NCBI RefSeq assembly: GCF_029867415.1 | Contig: NC_081184.1 | Location: 76,110,364-76,174,363 of the forward strand | Direction of reading: 5' to 3' | DNA length: 64,000 nucleotides | DNA from: Vicia villosa | Lineage: Eukaryota; Streptophyta; Magnoliopsida; Fabales; Fabaceae | In this document: positions 54,567-64,000 of the stretch, piece by piece | How positions within the stretch are numbered: position 1 is the stretch's first letter | Layout: each line of letters opens with the position of its first letter | Notes under the pieces: model-generated | Databases searched by the model: none | What the model was told of the DNA's origin: nothing | Seen by the model: the letters and a program-made list of their open reading frames with translations, nothing else | Translations under genes and position numbers: made by a program

Positions 54567-55181
54567 GGAATGTATTATTAGCCATTGCTCTAGGCCATGG
54601 TGCGGACAAGCTCTCAAAAGTTCTTAATATCTTTCCCAGGCATCAAAAAGTGATTCGCCTTGGTTTTGAGTGAAACTAGTGATCAGGTTCCTAAGGAAAA
54701 CGGTCTTACTTGGTGGGAAATATCTGGCAAGAAAAGATCCCCTAAGGTCTTCCCAAGTCGTTATTGAGTTGGCTGGAAGGGCGTCTAACCAGTCATGGGC
54801 TTTACCTCTAAGGGAGAAAGGAAACAATCTTAAGCGGATGGCTTTGGGTGTGGCTTCATTTGCCTTAAGGGTATCAGCTAACTGAATAAACACTTTTAGG
54901 TGTTGATTCAGGTTCTCTGTAGCGAGACTAGCGAATTGGTTTTGTTGTACTAGTTGAATTAATGAGGGCTTAATTTCGAAGTTGTTGGTTTTTATAGCGG
55001 GGTTTATGATACTAGAACTGAGCTCCTCATTAAATGGTTGAGCAAACTCTTTAAGCGGTCTTTGGTTACGATATTCGGCCATAGCTTTCCTTAACTTAAG
55101 GATACACAGACGTGCTCGGGCGTAACGTTCGGGTTCCATTAAAGGGTTTAATAGGTTACCAGTGCTACGATTTCTACGCAT
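54567..55181 (-). pseudogene. gag: T7 gag, N-terminal part
   Basis: Minus strand: an open frame of 185 codons starts MRRNRSTGNLLNPL at 55181, 65 bp after the primer site. It contains the Athila-like gag core: FIQLADTLKANEATPKAIRL, LFPFSLRGKAHDWLDALP, and LARYFPPSKTVFLRN. A TAA at 54624-54626 replaces an expected lysine codon; the frame continues (ELLRACPHHGLEQW) to the T8 junction. The next gag residues are found at 50766 and below. This is the retrotransposon capsid gene, inactive. Confidence 0.85.
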
Positions 55182-55246
55182 CTACCGGCTAGAATAGCCT
55201 TAGTCTAAACGGGATAACAATAGGGTACGAAATTTGACGAAGTTGG

Positions 55247-55264
55247 TCCCCGGCAACGGCGCCA
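55247..55264 (-). promoter_or_regulatory. Primer binding site of T7 (tRNA-Asp type)
   Basis: The minus strand reads TGGCGCCGTTGCCGGGGA, identical to that of T4. Confidence 0.88.
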
Positions 55265-55273
55265 AAAACTCGA

Positions 55274-56857
55274 TGGGTCTGTAATGTATAGCCTAAATAT
55301 AGAACTGCAAGTGCACAGCCTATCGAAGTAATATATAAGATTATTGAACCACAGAGACCAATCGTGAATCTATCAACTCTATTGCTAAGGTGCTTATCTA
55401 AGGTGAACAAGAATATTGTTGTGAGTGCAGTGCAACAAGGTAAGTAAGCGAAGTGAATAACAGTTTAAGCGACAGGTTGGAATGTAAATCATGAAATCAG
55501 ACTATGATCCAGACATGCATAAATGAAACGACTCATGGGGCAGTATTTTCTATTCATAGCAAAGAATCAATTTAACAGGAACTTGTAGCTTTTGGCTACC
55601 AAGAACCGAATTTACTCTTTAATTTAACTTCCTTTATTGTCACATATAAAGGGTGCCTTCCGCGTTAAAGAGGTAAATCTATTTTTAAGAAATTGATAGT
55701 TTTGACTTAATAGAAAAGTAATTTTGACTTGGAAAGATTAACTTAAAGAGACTCTTGTTTTTTGGCCAAGAGTCAGATTTCAAACCTACAAACGCGTCCG
55801 AAAATAGTTTCAAAATCGTTTTCTAAAAAGAGTTAATGATTCCTATTTAACCAACCAAATCGCTTTTGCTTCTTTTGTTTGGTTATATAATAATCAAGTC
55901 ATATCTTTGATATGGACGGCTTTCGATCTTATCCAATAAATATTTAAACACAATTTGACTTAAGTTAAAAGAAAAACATTCCCAGAGTATTTTCACTAGC
56001 ATGATAATTGGAACACAATCATGATGATAATCATTACATTCAAACCTTTATAATTTAGCCAGACATAATAAGTGCGAGTCTATAACACATGTAGACTATG
56101 ATAAGAGCGAGTAATTAAAAGGGTGTGAGTCTATAAATCGTGTAGACTATGGTAAGAGAATTTAGAGTCTATAAAACATGTAGACTATGGTAAGAGCATT
56201 TAGAGTCTATAAAGCATGTAGACTATGGTAAGAGCAAGAAGATAAATAAAGCAATTAAATTGAAACCTTACTCCGATCGGAGGTTTGAATTTGATACAAA
56301 GTGAAGGCTGGTATGATAAACTTCAACCAAAGTGCTCCAAGACTCGATTACAACTCAATATACACCGTAGTAACTCCCCCATGTGAAGAGGTTACTACTT
56401 TACAAAAACTAATAGTATATGGCTTAAGTTTGTACTAAGCTTGGATGGAAAACAAAAATGAAAATGAAAATGAAAAACTATATATAATGGATTCTGGAAG
56501 TGCGTAAGGACAGGAGTGCCCCTCAACTCCTTTTGAGCGGGAACCGTTTTGTGAAGGTCGCGGGCGCGGTGCTGAGTAACTGACAGGATCGTATGATCAT
56601 GGCAGTTGTCTCCATCATGGAGTGGGCCACGTCATGGTGTCCTCTATGGCCGGCGCGGTGTTGAACGCCATAAGTACAAATCTTCTTGAAAAACCTTATT
56701 TTCTTGGCGTTTTGGCTCGTTTCTTCACTAAAGGCTCCGGAAGGTCAAGAATCTTGAAAACAAAGAAAATACAAGCATAATACAAGAAAATGATAATAAA
56801 AACTAAGGAAAACATGTGATATTCGAGCCAGAAACATAGTGCAATTCAGTGCGATCA
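55274..56857 (-). repeat. 5' LTR of T7
   Basis: The LTR is about 1.58 kb; on the minus strand it runs from TGATCGCACTG to about CAGACCCA. The inner end is uncertain by a few bases. TATA-like sequence complements 56478-56490. A four-copy repeat of GAGTCTATAA...CATGTAGACTATGGTAAGAG occurs at 56079-56235; each copy can pair GTCTA with TAGAC. No gene is present. Confidence 0.8.
56079..56235. repeat. Four GTCTA/TAGAC hairpin repeats in T7 LTR
   Basis: Copies near 56080, 56127, 56165 and 56205 (period 38-47 bp) share AGTCTATAA and CATGTAGACTATG. The inverted GTCTA/TAGAC arms enclose 9 bases. Confidence 0.8.
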
Positions 56858-58129
56858 TTTCTTCTCAGGATTTCTCTTTTTGCTGCATTCTGTAGCTGCA
56901 CCATGGATACACACTCTGGATTCACACTTGAAGCTCTTTTTGGTGTTCAATGGATACACTCTTGATGCACACACTCTGCACACATTTGGTGCCTGTTTTC
57001 TGCACTCACTTGGTACTCATATTTGACACACACACTTGGTGCTCATCTTCTGCACTTGGTGCTTGGCACACTTGGTGTTTACCTCGTTGCTCACATTCAA
57101 GTTTGATCTATTTATGGCTTGATGTGTTACCGTTGGAATAGAGCCGTTGATATTTTCTTTGAATGCTTTGTCTCGGTTGAATCACGAGTGACAAGTGTTG
57201 TTTACTGCAGAGCCTTATCTTTAGCATGATGATGATAGTTGGTAGCGTGTTAAGGTTGCATCTCCAACGCGCTGCATGTGGGATGCTTTTTCAATCAACC
57301 TTGGGAGTTGTTCCATTTAATTGTTGTAACCATTTTGCTAATGATGATGTTTGTAACGGTTCTCCCTTAGATTCTAAGACTTTGTTTTTCTCCTTTCAAG
57401 ACCGTTTCTATATGGTAGCTTGTCCTCTTGTATTTTATAGACCAAGAATAGATGTCATGCATTTGTTTCTTCATTTGATCAAAGCAAGTTGTCCTTGAAG
57501 CTTTGAATCTTCTGACTACTGAGTTATGAGTGTATTTTGTAGATGTTGCTGTAGACGATGATGTTGCTTGTGATGACTTGATCTTCTATCTTCAATTGTT
57601 GAGTTTCCAGAACTTCTGATATTCTACGTGCGTGATCTTTTGATGCTGCAAAGCTTCTTGTAGCTGATCTTTCTTGTTCCTTTTCCTTGAAGCTTCTTAT
57701 GTACTTTCTGATTCTGTGCTTGTTGTATGTGAGCTTGGATATTGCTGTTTAACTCTTTGAAGATTGTCTTGTTGAAATCTAGCTTCTTGTGATATTGTTG
57801 TTGTTGCATATTCTTCTAAATGGTCTTGTTCTTCATTGTTGCTTCTTTACTTCTGATTTGCTGATTTTGGCTTGTTTGACGTATTCTTAATCAGAACAAC
57901 TGATGAATGATGTTTAGCTTCGTCAATCTTCTGGATGTTTGATTTTATGTCTGAGCCAGTTTCTGATGTAGTCGTTGTACTCTTTTTCTGATGAATCCTG
58001 TAAAAGGTTTATATTATAATATCTGCACACTAAATGAAACCATTAGTAATAAAATTGTTACTCACAAAATATATGCTTGTTATCATCAAAACCAGATTCT
58101 GAACATAGATTCTCAATCTTGTTCTAACA
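56858..58129 (-). repeat. 3' LTR of T9 (part)
   Basis: On the minus strand it starts TGTTAGAACAAGATTG, close to the start of the T3 LTR. TATA-like CATAAATAG complements 57107-57115. The 90-codon frame at 57226-57498 repeats at 62190-62486 as part of the LTR and shows no domain. Confidence 0.8.
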
Positions 58130-59109
58130 ATCTCCCTCTTTTTGATGATGACAAAAAAACATGTATTTTGATGGAACAATTTTATGAGAGGATAATAATT
58201 AAGCAATTAAACTTTATCTCATTCTTCATGTTCAATCAAGTTCAATTAGGCAACTAAGATTCTAACAACTTATTCATCAAAATCTATTATTCTTTCTCCC
58301 CCTTTTTGTCATAGTCAAAAAAGCTTATAAGAGGGGTGGATGGGATCAGGTGAATTAAAATGGTATTCTCCCCCTGAGATGTATAGTCTCCCCCCTGAGT
58401 TAGATAACCCTATGAATTAATTTCTGATTTATAGCTCCCCCTGAAATAATTTCTTCAGTTTGTTTCTTCGGAAGATTTGTAGATATTTTAGCTATGCATG
58501 CATGCATCTTCTTAGAACTTCTATCAGAGTGTTCCTTAAGATTCAGATTATGTTTTAATGATTAAAGCAGAGAGGTAACCAAAATTAAGAGTTTCACTTT
58601 TACTTCTTATGTTGCCTAATTAAGAATTTTGAAGCATTCACAACATGCGTGTCAGATAGCCATAACTGAATATTAGAACAGTTTTAAGGCTTAAACAGGA
58701 ACTGAATCATGCAGTTGACAAACAGAACATAATTTGGACAGAAAAATTAAGATGAGAAGTTGTAACATAGAGTGATCAGGCAAATTCTGCAAATTTTGAA
58801 TCGCATGCTTTGGTTCGGACACAGATATTTCTTGTACAGATAATTTTGATTTCATTTGTGTTATGACAGACTCTATTAGGTTCAAAATTTTCAGAATTGA
58901 TTTGAAACCTGGTTTTAATAGAATCTAATTTTATTATCTGCCTAGGTTTTCTAACATTGTTTTAATGATCATGAAGATAATGTTTATTGAACAAGTAGAT
59001 ATGAGCAAGAAAAAGTCTTATTGAATAAAACATTACAGGGACAGAAAAATAATGATTATATCTAAACATAAAATGCTTCGCAGTCTTCTGTAATTAGAAG
59101 GTTATCATT
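58130..59109 (-). other. T9 internal non-coding region with polypurine tract
   Basis: The minus-strand run GATGACAAAAAGAGGGAGAT-like sequence (complement of 58130-58155) is the polypurine tract next to the LTR. Clusters of CTCCCCC (58367-58445) are the complement of further G-rich runs as in T2. No gene was recognised; the 64-codon frame at 58691-58885 has no clear domain. Confidence 0.6.
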
Positions 59110-59700
59110 TTATGGGGATTGTGCATCGTGAATTATCTGAATGATATCAGCTGATTCGAGCAATGCAGAAAGAATCCTTCCATAAGGAATGTGGGCACTT
59201 TGACCACACCCGAAGGCTATAAGGGAATCCCTAAGATGGCAGAAAATGATTGTCGGAAGATTGAGAGGACTGTTACTTTCAAGCCGGTGAATAAAAAATC
59301 GATCCTTGCATGATACAAGTTGTAGAAAGCTTCCTCTGGGTGTCAGGTTGGTCAAAACAAATCTGAAAAGAGCTTGTCTAAAGGGAGTCAAAAACTCTGC
59401 ATTATTGAAAATGCAAGTCACCTCTCAGTTCAAATAGTTTGAAGTATTCCAACGATCAAACTCTTCTAAGTCCAGAGCTGAGGGATTTGGCTCAAATCCA
59501 ATCGATTCAGCTATGACTTCTTCTGTGATGATAAAAGGAATGCCATTAATGTTGGCAGATATATTGAGGTGGTCATCACTGATGGACGCATTTACCCAAA
59601 AGGTCTTTACTAGATTTGTAAAGACGGGTCCGCGAAGAAGGACAACATACTTGTAACATCCTTGACTCGTTGGTGAGCATGCAGAAGTAAACAGGAGGAA
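59110..59700 (-). pseudogene. T9 remnant of the extra (env-position) ORF
   Basis: Minus strand: LLRGPVFTNLVKTFWVNASI (from about 59650) and FIITEEVIAESIG correspond to LARLAGPIYPELVKDFWVHA and VVITEKLIRKLY of the T3 extra ORF. Further on, SCKDRFFIHRLESNSPLNLP and IPYGRILSALL correspond to its second half. A TGA near 59427 interrupts the frame. About 200 codons are recognisable. That this domain outlived gag and pol in an old relict is curious, but could be chance. Function unknown. Confidence 0.65.
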
Positions 59701-59780
59701 GATGATAATGAGGTGTTAGCTAATTATGATGAGATTGTTTTCTTATGACTCGTTGGTGAGCATGCAGAAGTAAACAGGAG
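59663..59780. repeat. 35-bp direct duplication in T9
   Basis: A 35-bp segment starting TGACTCGTTGGTGAGCATGC occurs at 59663-59697 and 59746-59780, separated by 48 bp. It lies in the damaged part upstream of the extra-ORF remnant. No flanking signature explains it. Confidence 0.85.
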
Positions 59781-60443
59781 ATACTGACATACGCTTAGAG
59801 CTCAGAGATAGATTTTTAGAGACAGCTAATAAATACGAACTGAAAGCAGTAATTAATGTTAAAACAGAGATGCTGCATAAGCATACATAATATGACAAGT
59901 AGTAAATTAGGTGATAACATCTATTAGACATGCAAGAGAAATTTATGAATATTATAAATAACCTATTTTTAATGATAGCAGAAATGTAAAAGAGAGGGTT
60001 TTAGTAAGATCTGGCTGAATTTGAGATAATCGTTCCTCATGTCTTTTATAAGAGAGAGCATCTTCAGAAGTTTTGTCTGTTCCTGCTTTAGCTTTGATCT
60101 TCTGTGTCTTCATTCTTTGAACTGGTTCTGATGAGTTGAAGTTGACAATCTTGGCACATATCAGCTATGCTTGGTAATCTTGAATGTCTTCATTTCTACT
60201 TATTTCCAATAAGCATACATTTTTCTTGATGTCTTTGAGTTATTTGAGAAAATTGATGTTGATCCACAAAATTCCTTTAAATATGTAGATGATGTTCTCA
60301 GAGTATTGAGATCTTTGCTTTGACATATTCTGATTATACTGAGTGTTGGAATATGCCGTTGATTTTCAACTCAGTGTGGTTTTTCTCCTTCTGGATCTCT
60401 CTACATGGTTAATTATTTGATCTTAAGATCAATACAGAGCCAT
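59701..60443 (-). other. T9 leader-side internal region
   Basis: Between the extra-ORF remnant and the primer site there is no recognisable gag or pol, so at least 4 kb is missing compared with T3. Confidence 0.6.
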
Positions 60444-60455
60444 GCTCTGATACCA
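60444..60455 (-). promoter_or_regulatory. Primer binding site of T9 (tRNA-Met type)
   Basis: The minus strand reads TGGTATCAGAGC, the standard initiator tRNA-Met complement, two bases after the LTR end. Confidence 0.88.
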
Positions 60456-60457
60456 AT

Positions 60458-62498
60458 TGAAGGTGGAGAAAAACACAAGAAAGAGGGGATTGAATTGTGT
60501 TCTTTACAAGTCTCAGTACAGTTCTAAAGAAATTTTGCTTGAATGTTCTAAGTTAAAATGAAGAGTACAAAAAGTAAAAGACACATTCATTTTTATCCTG
60601 GTTCACCTTCTGAATAAGGCTACCTCCAGTCCACCTTCTTCAGGGGATTTGCCTCTGTCCAGAGGTCTTAATCCACTATAACCAATCATGATTACAACTG
60701 CACGATCCTCCTTCGTGACTAACAACCTGCACAACCAACTGCTATGACTAACCCTACACAAGCTACCCGCGAGTGACTAACCCCTAGATGACTGAACCAT
60801 TCGGTGATCCCATCTTGATATAACGTTTATCAATCTAGTAACCTGCACAAGCCAACTGCTCATGACTAACTGCAATGGACTGTTCAGTGATCTGATCCAG
60901 ATATAACATCCATTGACTCCAACACAGCCAATTGCTATAACTAACTCCTGCATAACCATCCTGTTGTGACTCACCCCGCAGAAGCCAACTGCTTGTGACT
61001 AATAACCTGATAATGAACCGTTCAGTGATCTCATCGAGATATAACGTTCATCAATCTTCTGGAGATTACAAGAGTGCTTCTTAGCTAAGCAGATTTTTCC
61101 TATTCTTAAGAACATCTGTTTATGACACACTGACTAGAAGTCACTTATGGTGCCTAAACAACCTATCAGAAGTTTCTAAGATATAACACACTACGAGCAA
61201 CAACTCTGTGTGTTTTATATTTAAATACAAAAATCAAATATCTTGCAGTCTTCTTTTCTTCAACTTATGGGTGAGATCTTCTTCTTCTGTAAGCAGATTA
61301 AGAGCAACAGATCTTGTATGGTTGCTTCTTCTTGAATATCTTCTCTGGCTTGAATAAGGAGATTAGAGCTTCAACTCTTTAACATAATTCCTTCTTGTAA
61401 GACCATCTTTTTTCATAAGCAGATATGGAGCAACCTCTCATATGTTGATTTCTTCTTGCTTGTAGATCTTCATCTTCTTCTTGAGTACTGATCATGAAGC
61501 TTGTTACAACTGATAACATATTGATTAACATCAGTAAACATGAAACACTCTTTGAGCAACAACTCAGTGTATTCAGTTTCCTTAGTCATCTAATATGAAC
61601 AATATTAGACCTGATCAAGTATTAGTGGATTTCTTCTAACTCCAATGGAGGATACTGCTTAACAGTAGAGATTTCTTCTTCACTTGTTTTAGGCATGTGG
61701 TTTGTGTATGACAACACAATGGATAATCACGTGCTGAGTATGTGTTGCCTCTTGTGGAACTTCTGAAGCAGGTTTTTCATAGTTCTTTTATGGTGTCGTG
61801 CTTCAGCTGCTCAACTTTATTCTTCTACAAATTTCTTCTCAAGATTTCTCTTTTTGCTACACTCTGTAGCTGCACCATGGATACACACTCTGGATTCACA
61901 CTTGAAGATCTTTTTGGTGTTCAATGGATACACTCTTGATGCACACACTCTGCACACATTTGGTGCCTGTTTTCTGCACTTACTTGGTTCTCATATTTGA
62001 CACACACACTTGGTGCTCATCTTTTGCACTTGGTGCTTACCTCGTTGCTCACATTTAAGTTTGAAGTTTGATCTATTTATGGCTTGATGTGTTACCGTTG
62101 GAATAGAGCCGTTGAGATTTGTTTGAATGCTTTGTCTCGGTTGAATCATGAGTGACAAGTGTTGTTTACTGTAGAGCCTTATCTTTAGCGTGATGATGAT
62201 AGTTGGTTGCGTGTTAAGGTTGCTTCTCCAACGCGCTACATGTGGGATGCTTTTTCAATCAACCTTGGCAGTTGTTCCATTTAATTATTGTAACCATTTT
62301 GCTAATGATGATGTTTGTAACGGTTCTCCTTTAGATTCTGAGACTTTGTTTTTCTCCTTTCAAGACTATTTCTATATGGTAGCTTGTCCTCTTGTATTTT
62401 ATAGACCAAGAATAGATGTCACGCGTTTGTTTCTTCATTTGATTAAAGCAAGTTGTCCTTTAAGCTTTGAATCTTCTGACTACTGAGTTATGAGTGTC
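60458..62498 (-). repeat. 5' LTR of T9 (cut by T10)
   Basis: It begins TGAAGGTGG on the plus strand. Region 60700-61060 contains repeated ACTAACAACCTGCACAA-type and GATATAACGTT-type segments; 61250-61480 has three loosely repeated CTTCTTCTTG/GCAGAT segments. No gene is present. The sequence after 62498 is T10; the continuation is seen in the left LTR (57521-58129). Confidence 0.8.
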
Positions 62499-64000
62499 TG
62501 TCGCTACCGCGAAAAATGGAATCAGAGTCGCCACTAATATATTTATCCCATAAGGGAAAGGAATACCAGGAAACCTAACTCAAAATAAGAACAAGGTCTT
62601 GCGACCAGAGAGTAGGGCACGGGAGTCGGTTACGCAAGGGGAAGGTGCTAGCACCCCTCACGCCCATCGTACTCGATGGTATCCACCTATGTTTGTTTCT
62701 ATCTAAAGGGTGTCTAATGTCTAAAACCTAAATGCGAATGAATGCAAAAGAAATACGGGGAAAAGAAGGAATTATTTACAAGTGTGCTCGCTTAGGCCCC
62801 GCGACCCAATGCCTACGTATCCTTTTCAGGAATCAGAGCGACCGTAGTTCGGCTCCATATTTTCTATGTTTTTGTGTTTTTTAGTTGAACAGAGGTTAAA
62901 GTCGCACTCCACGATGCTCGACCTTTGGAGACTTATACGCCTAATTATAGAATGGATTCAACATGTTCTTAAGAATGCCACGAGGGCGAGAGATAGAAGA
63001 GAGTTTGAGCGTTTCGAGGAAATCCCTTAAGCAAGGGAAACTCGAGTTACTCTTTGGTTTGTGTTTTTTAGAAGTTGGGAACTTACGCCTGAATGGGACC
63101 CTTAAGCAAGGGAGATCCAAGCACTCGAACATTCCCTTAAGCAAGGGACGTTCAAGCTTCCATCCCCTTTTTAAGAATTTTCACTTTGATTATTAATGTT
63201 TTTGGTGTTTTCTTGGTATTTTTTAAGGGAAATTATTTCAAGTATTTATTAGATGTTTTAGAGTTGAGAAGAAAAAGAATGAAAATAGGGGGACTAGCCT
63301 AATTTCTAAACCTAGTGTTATTCTAAGTCTAATCTAAAATCTAAACTAAAATCTAAAGGGGAAATTGGCTAAGAATAGAGTTGTTTTAACAACTGGGGCG
63401 TTTTTGGGTATTTCACAAATATTGAAAATATTCACAAAATAGGAGAAATAAAACTCTAAACTCTTAAAGAAAATATTCACAAACAGTACTATTTTTATTC
63501 ATGTTTTTGAGACTATTTTCAAGAATTAAAACTAACAAAAACTAAGTATTTTTATTATTTTTATCATTTAATAACCAATCAAAATGCAAAGAAATTCAAC
63601 TATAAAAATTCTAAAAAAAACAAACATTCCTAAAAATTCTAATTGGTAAGAAAAATATTTTTGTCATTTTTATTTGAGTAAAATGTTTATTGATCAAAAG
63701 TTATTAAGAAACCAAAAAAAGAAATCTAATAGAAAAACTGTTTCAGGGTGGGGTGAAAAAGTAAAATCTGGCATGAACTAAATCTATGTTGTATGGCGCA
63801 TGGGCTCAAAACTGGGTGGTGTGGAAATTAATTGCTCAAAGCCCATATAGCAGACGTGGCCCAGATTTATCTCTATATCATTTTTTATTATCCATTCCAT
63901 TTTTATTGTTTATTTATTCAGCATGTCATTATTATAACATATGGTTTTTTTTTATATTAAAAAAGTAACACACGAAGGCACCTACACATGAAATCAATGG
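62499..64000 (-). mobile_element. T10: Ogre-like LTR, minus strand, truncated by window end
   Basis: On the plus strand it starts TGTCGCTACCGCGAAAAATG, the complement of an Ogre-like LTR end, followed by the conserved block (62620-62710, CGGGAGTCGGTTACGCAAGG) in reverse. Three CCCTTAAGCAAGGG hairpins lie at 63020-63150. The rest is A/T-rich LTR with no gene. Whether it is a solo LTR or a full element cannot be told. Confidence 0.8.
63024..63150 (-). repeat. Three CCCTT-AAGC-AAGGG hairpins in T10 LTR
   Basis: CCCTTAAGCAAGGG occurs near 63026, 63100 and 63133. Each is a perfect 5-bp stem with an AAGC loop. They correspond in position and, reverse-complemented, in sequence to the CCCTTGCTTTAGGG repeats of T5. 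Confidence 0.85.

Larger units (their letters stand above)
50425..56857 (-). mobile_element. T7: Athila-like Ty3/gypsy element, 5' part (interrupted by T8, cut by T3)
   Basis: Minus strand: 5' LTR about 55274-56857, tRNA-Asp-type primer site, leader, and gag in two pieces split by T8. T3 is inserted in gag at 50424/50425, so the remainder lies beyond T3 and T1 to the left. The LTR end at 56857 (minus-strand start TGATCGCACTG) borders T9 LTR sequence that is continuous in the other T9 LTR, so T7 is inserted in T9. Confidence 0.85.
56858..62498 (-). mobile_element. T9: old copia-like relict (no gag or pol left)
   Basis: Minus-strand element. The right LTR starts at 60458 and is cut by T10 at 62498. 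The internal region is 58130-60457. The left LTR is visible from 56858 to 58129 and cut by T7. The LTRs (56858-57520 and about 61832-62494) align with scattered differences and small deletions. Estimated full LTR is about 2.6 kb. The polypurine tract and tRNA-Met primer site are present. The only coding trace is the extra-ORF domain also found in T3. T9 is the oldest host in the nest. Confidence 0.82.

Noticed and set aside
57226..57498. 90-codon frame shared with 62190-62486 as a duplicated gene
   Set aside because: Both lie at equivalent positions in the two T9 LTRs, so the similarity is explained by the LTR pair.

Overview
This window is eukaryotic, plant nuclear DNA made almost entirely of nested LTR retrotransposons. 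I found no host gene, tRNA, rRNA or CRISPR. The very long Ogre/Tat-type LTRs (4 kb and more), the tRNA-Arg-type primer site following one of them, the Maximus/SIRE-like copia elements with an extra 3' ORF, and the Athila/Cyclops-like gypsy elements with tRNA-Asp-type primer sites together suggest a large-genome legume of the pea/vetch/faba tribe. The species cannot be fixed from the sequence alone.

Ten elements, T1-T10, can be separated by their junctions. T1 (1-17765, +): 3' part of an Ogre-like element with a 4.5 kb 3' LTR. T2 (8635-17139, +): complete, apparently intact Ty1/copia element inside the T1 LTR. T3 (17766-50424, -): Maximus/SIRE-like copia whose 3' end runs out of the window to the left; it is cut by T1, T4 and T5. 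T4 (20932-25648, -): young, internally deleted Athila-like element. T5 (27986-46413, +): gene-less Ogre-like element inserted in the T3 integrase codons. T6 (30190-35480): short-LTR element carrying host-gene fragments, inside the T5 5' LTR. T7 (50425-56857, -): Athila-like element, the host of T3. T8 (50773-54560): solo-LTR-like insertion in T7 gag. T9 (56858-62498, -): old copia relict, the host of T7. T10 (62499-64000, -): Ogre-like LTR inside T9. The order of insertion reads as T9 < T7 < T3 < T1 < T2, and T9 < T7 < T3 < T5 < T6: five levels of nesting.

Full coding capacity remains only in T2. It has gag and pol in different frames, joined by a canonical -1 slippery heptamer directly before the gag stop, and its two LTRs differ only in three homopolymer lengths. 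T3 keeps recognisable gag, protease, integrase, RT, RNase H and an extra C-terminal-coiled-coil ORF, but has nonsense codons and frameshifts. T4 keeps one 379-codon ORF that fuses gag to a piece of pol. T1, T5, T8 and T10 show no coding domains here.

The most unusual non-coding structure is a recurring use of short tandem inverted repeats. They occur as covarying hairpins in the T1 LTR, comparable hairpins at similar places in T5 and T10 LTRs, unrelated 3'-UTR tandem arrays in T1 and T5 whose monomers each hold a 5-bp stem, and five phased pairs of GTCGAC palindromes in the T2 LTRs. T6 carries pieces resembling HSP70 and an LRR receptor kinase and may be an undescribed gene-transducing family. 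All element names are inferences from sequence features read by eye; no database search was possible.
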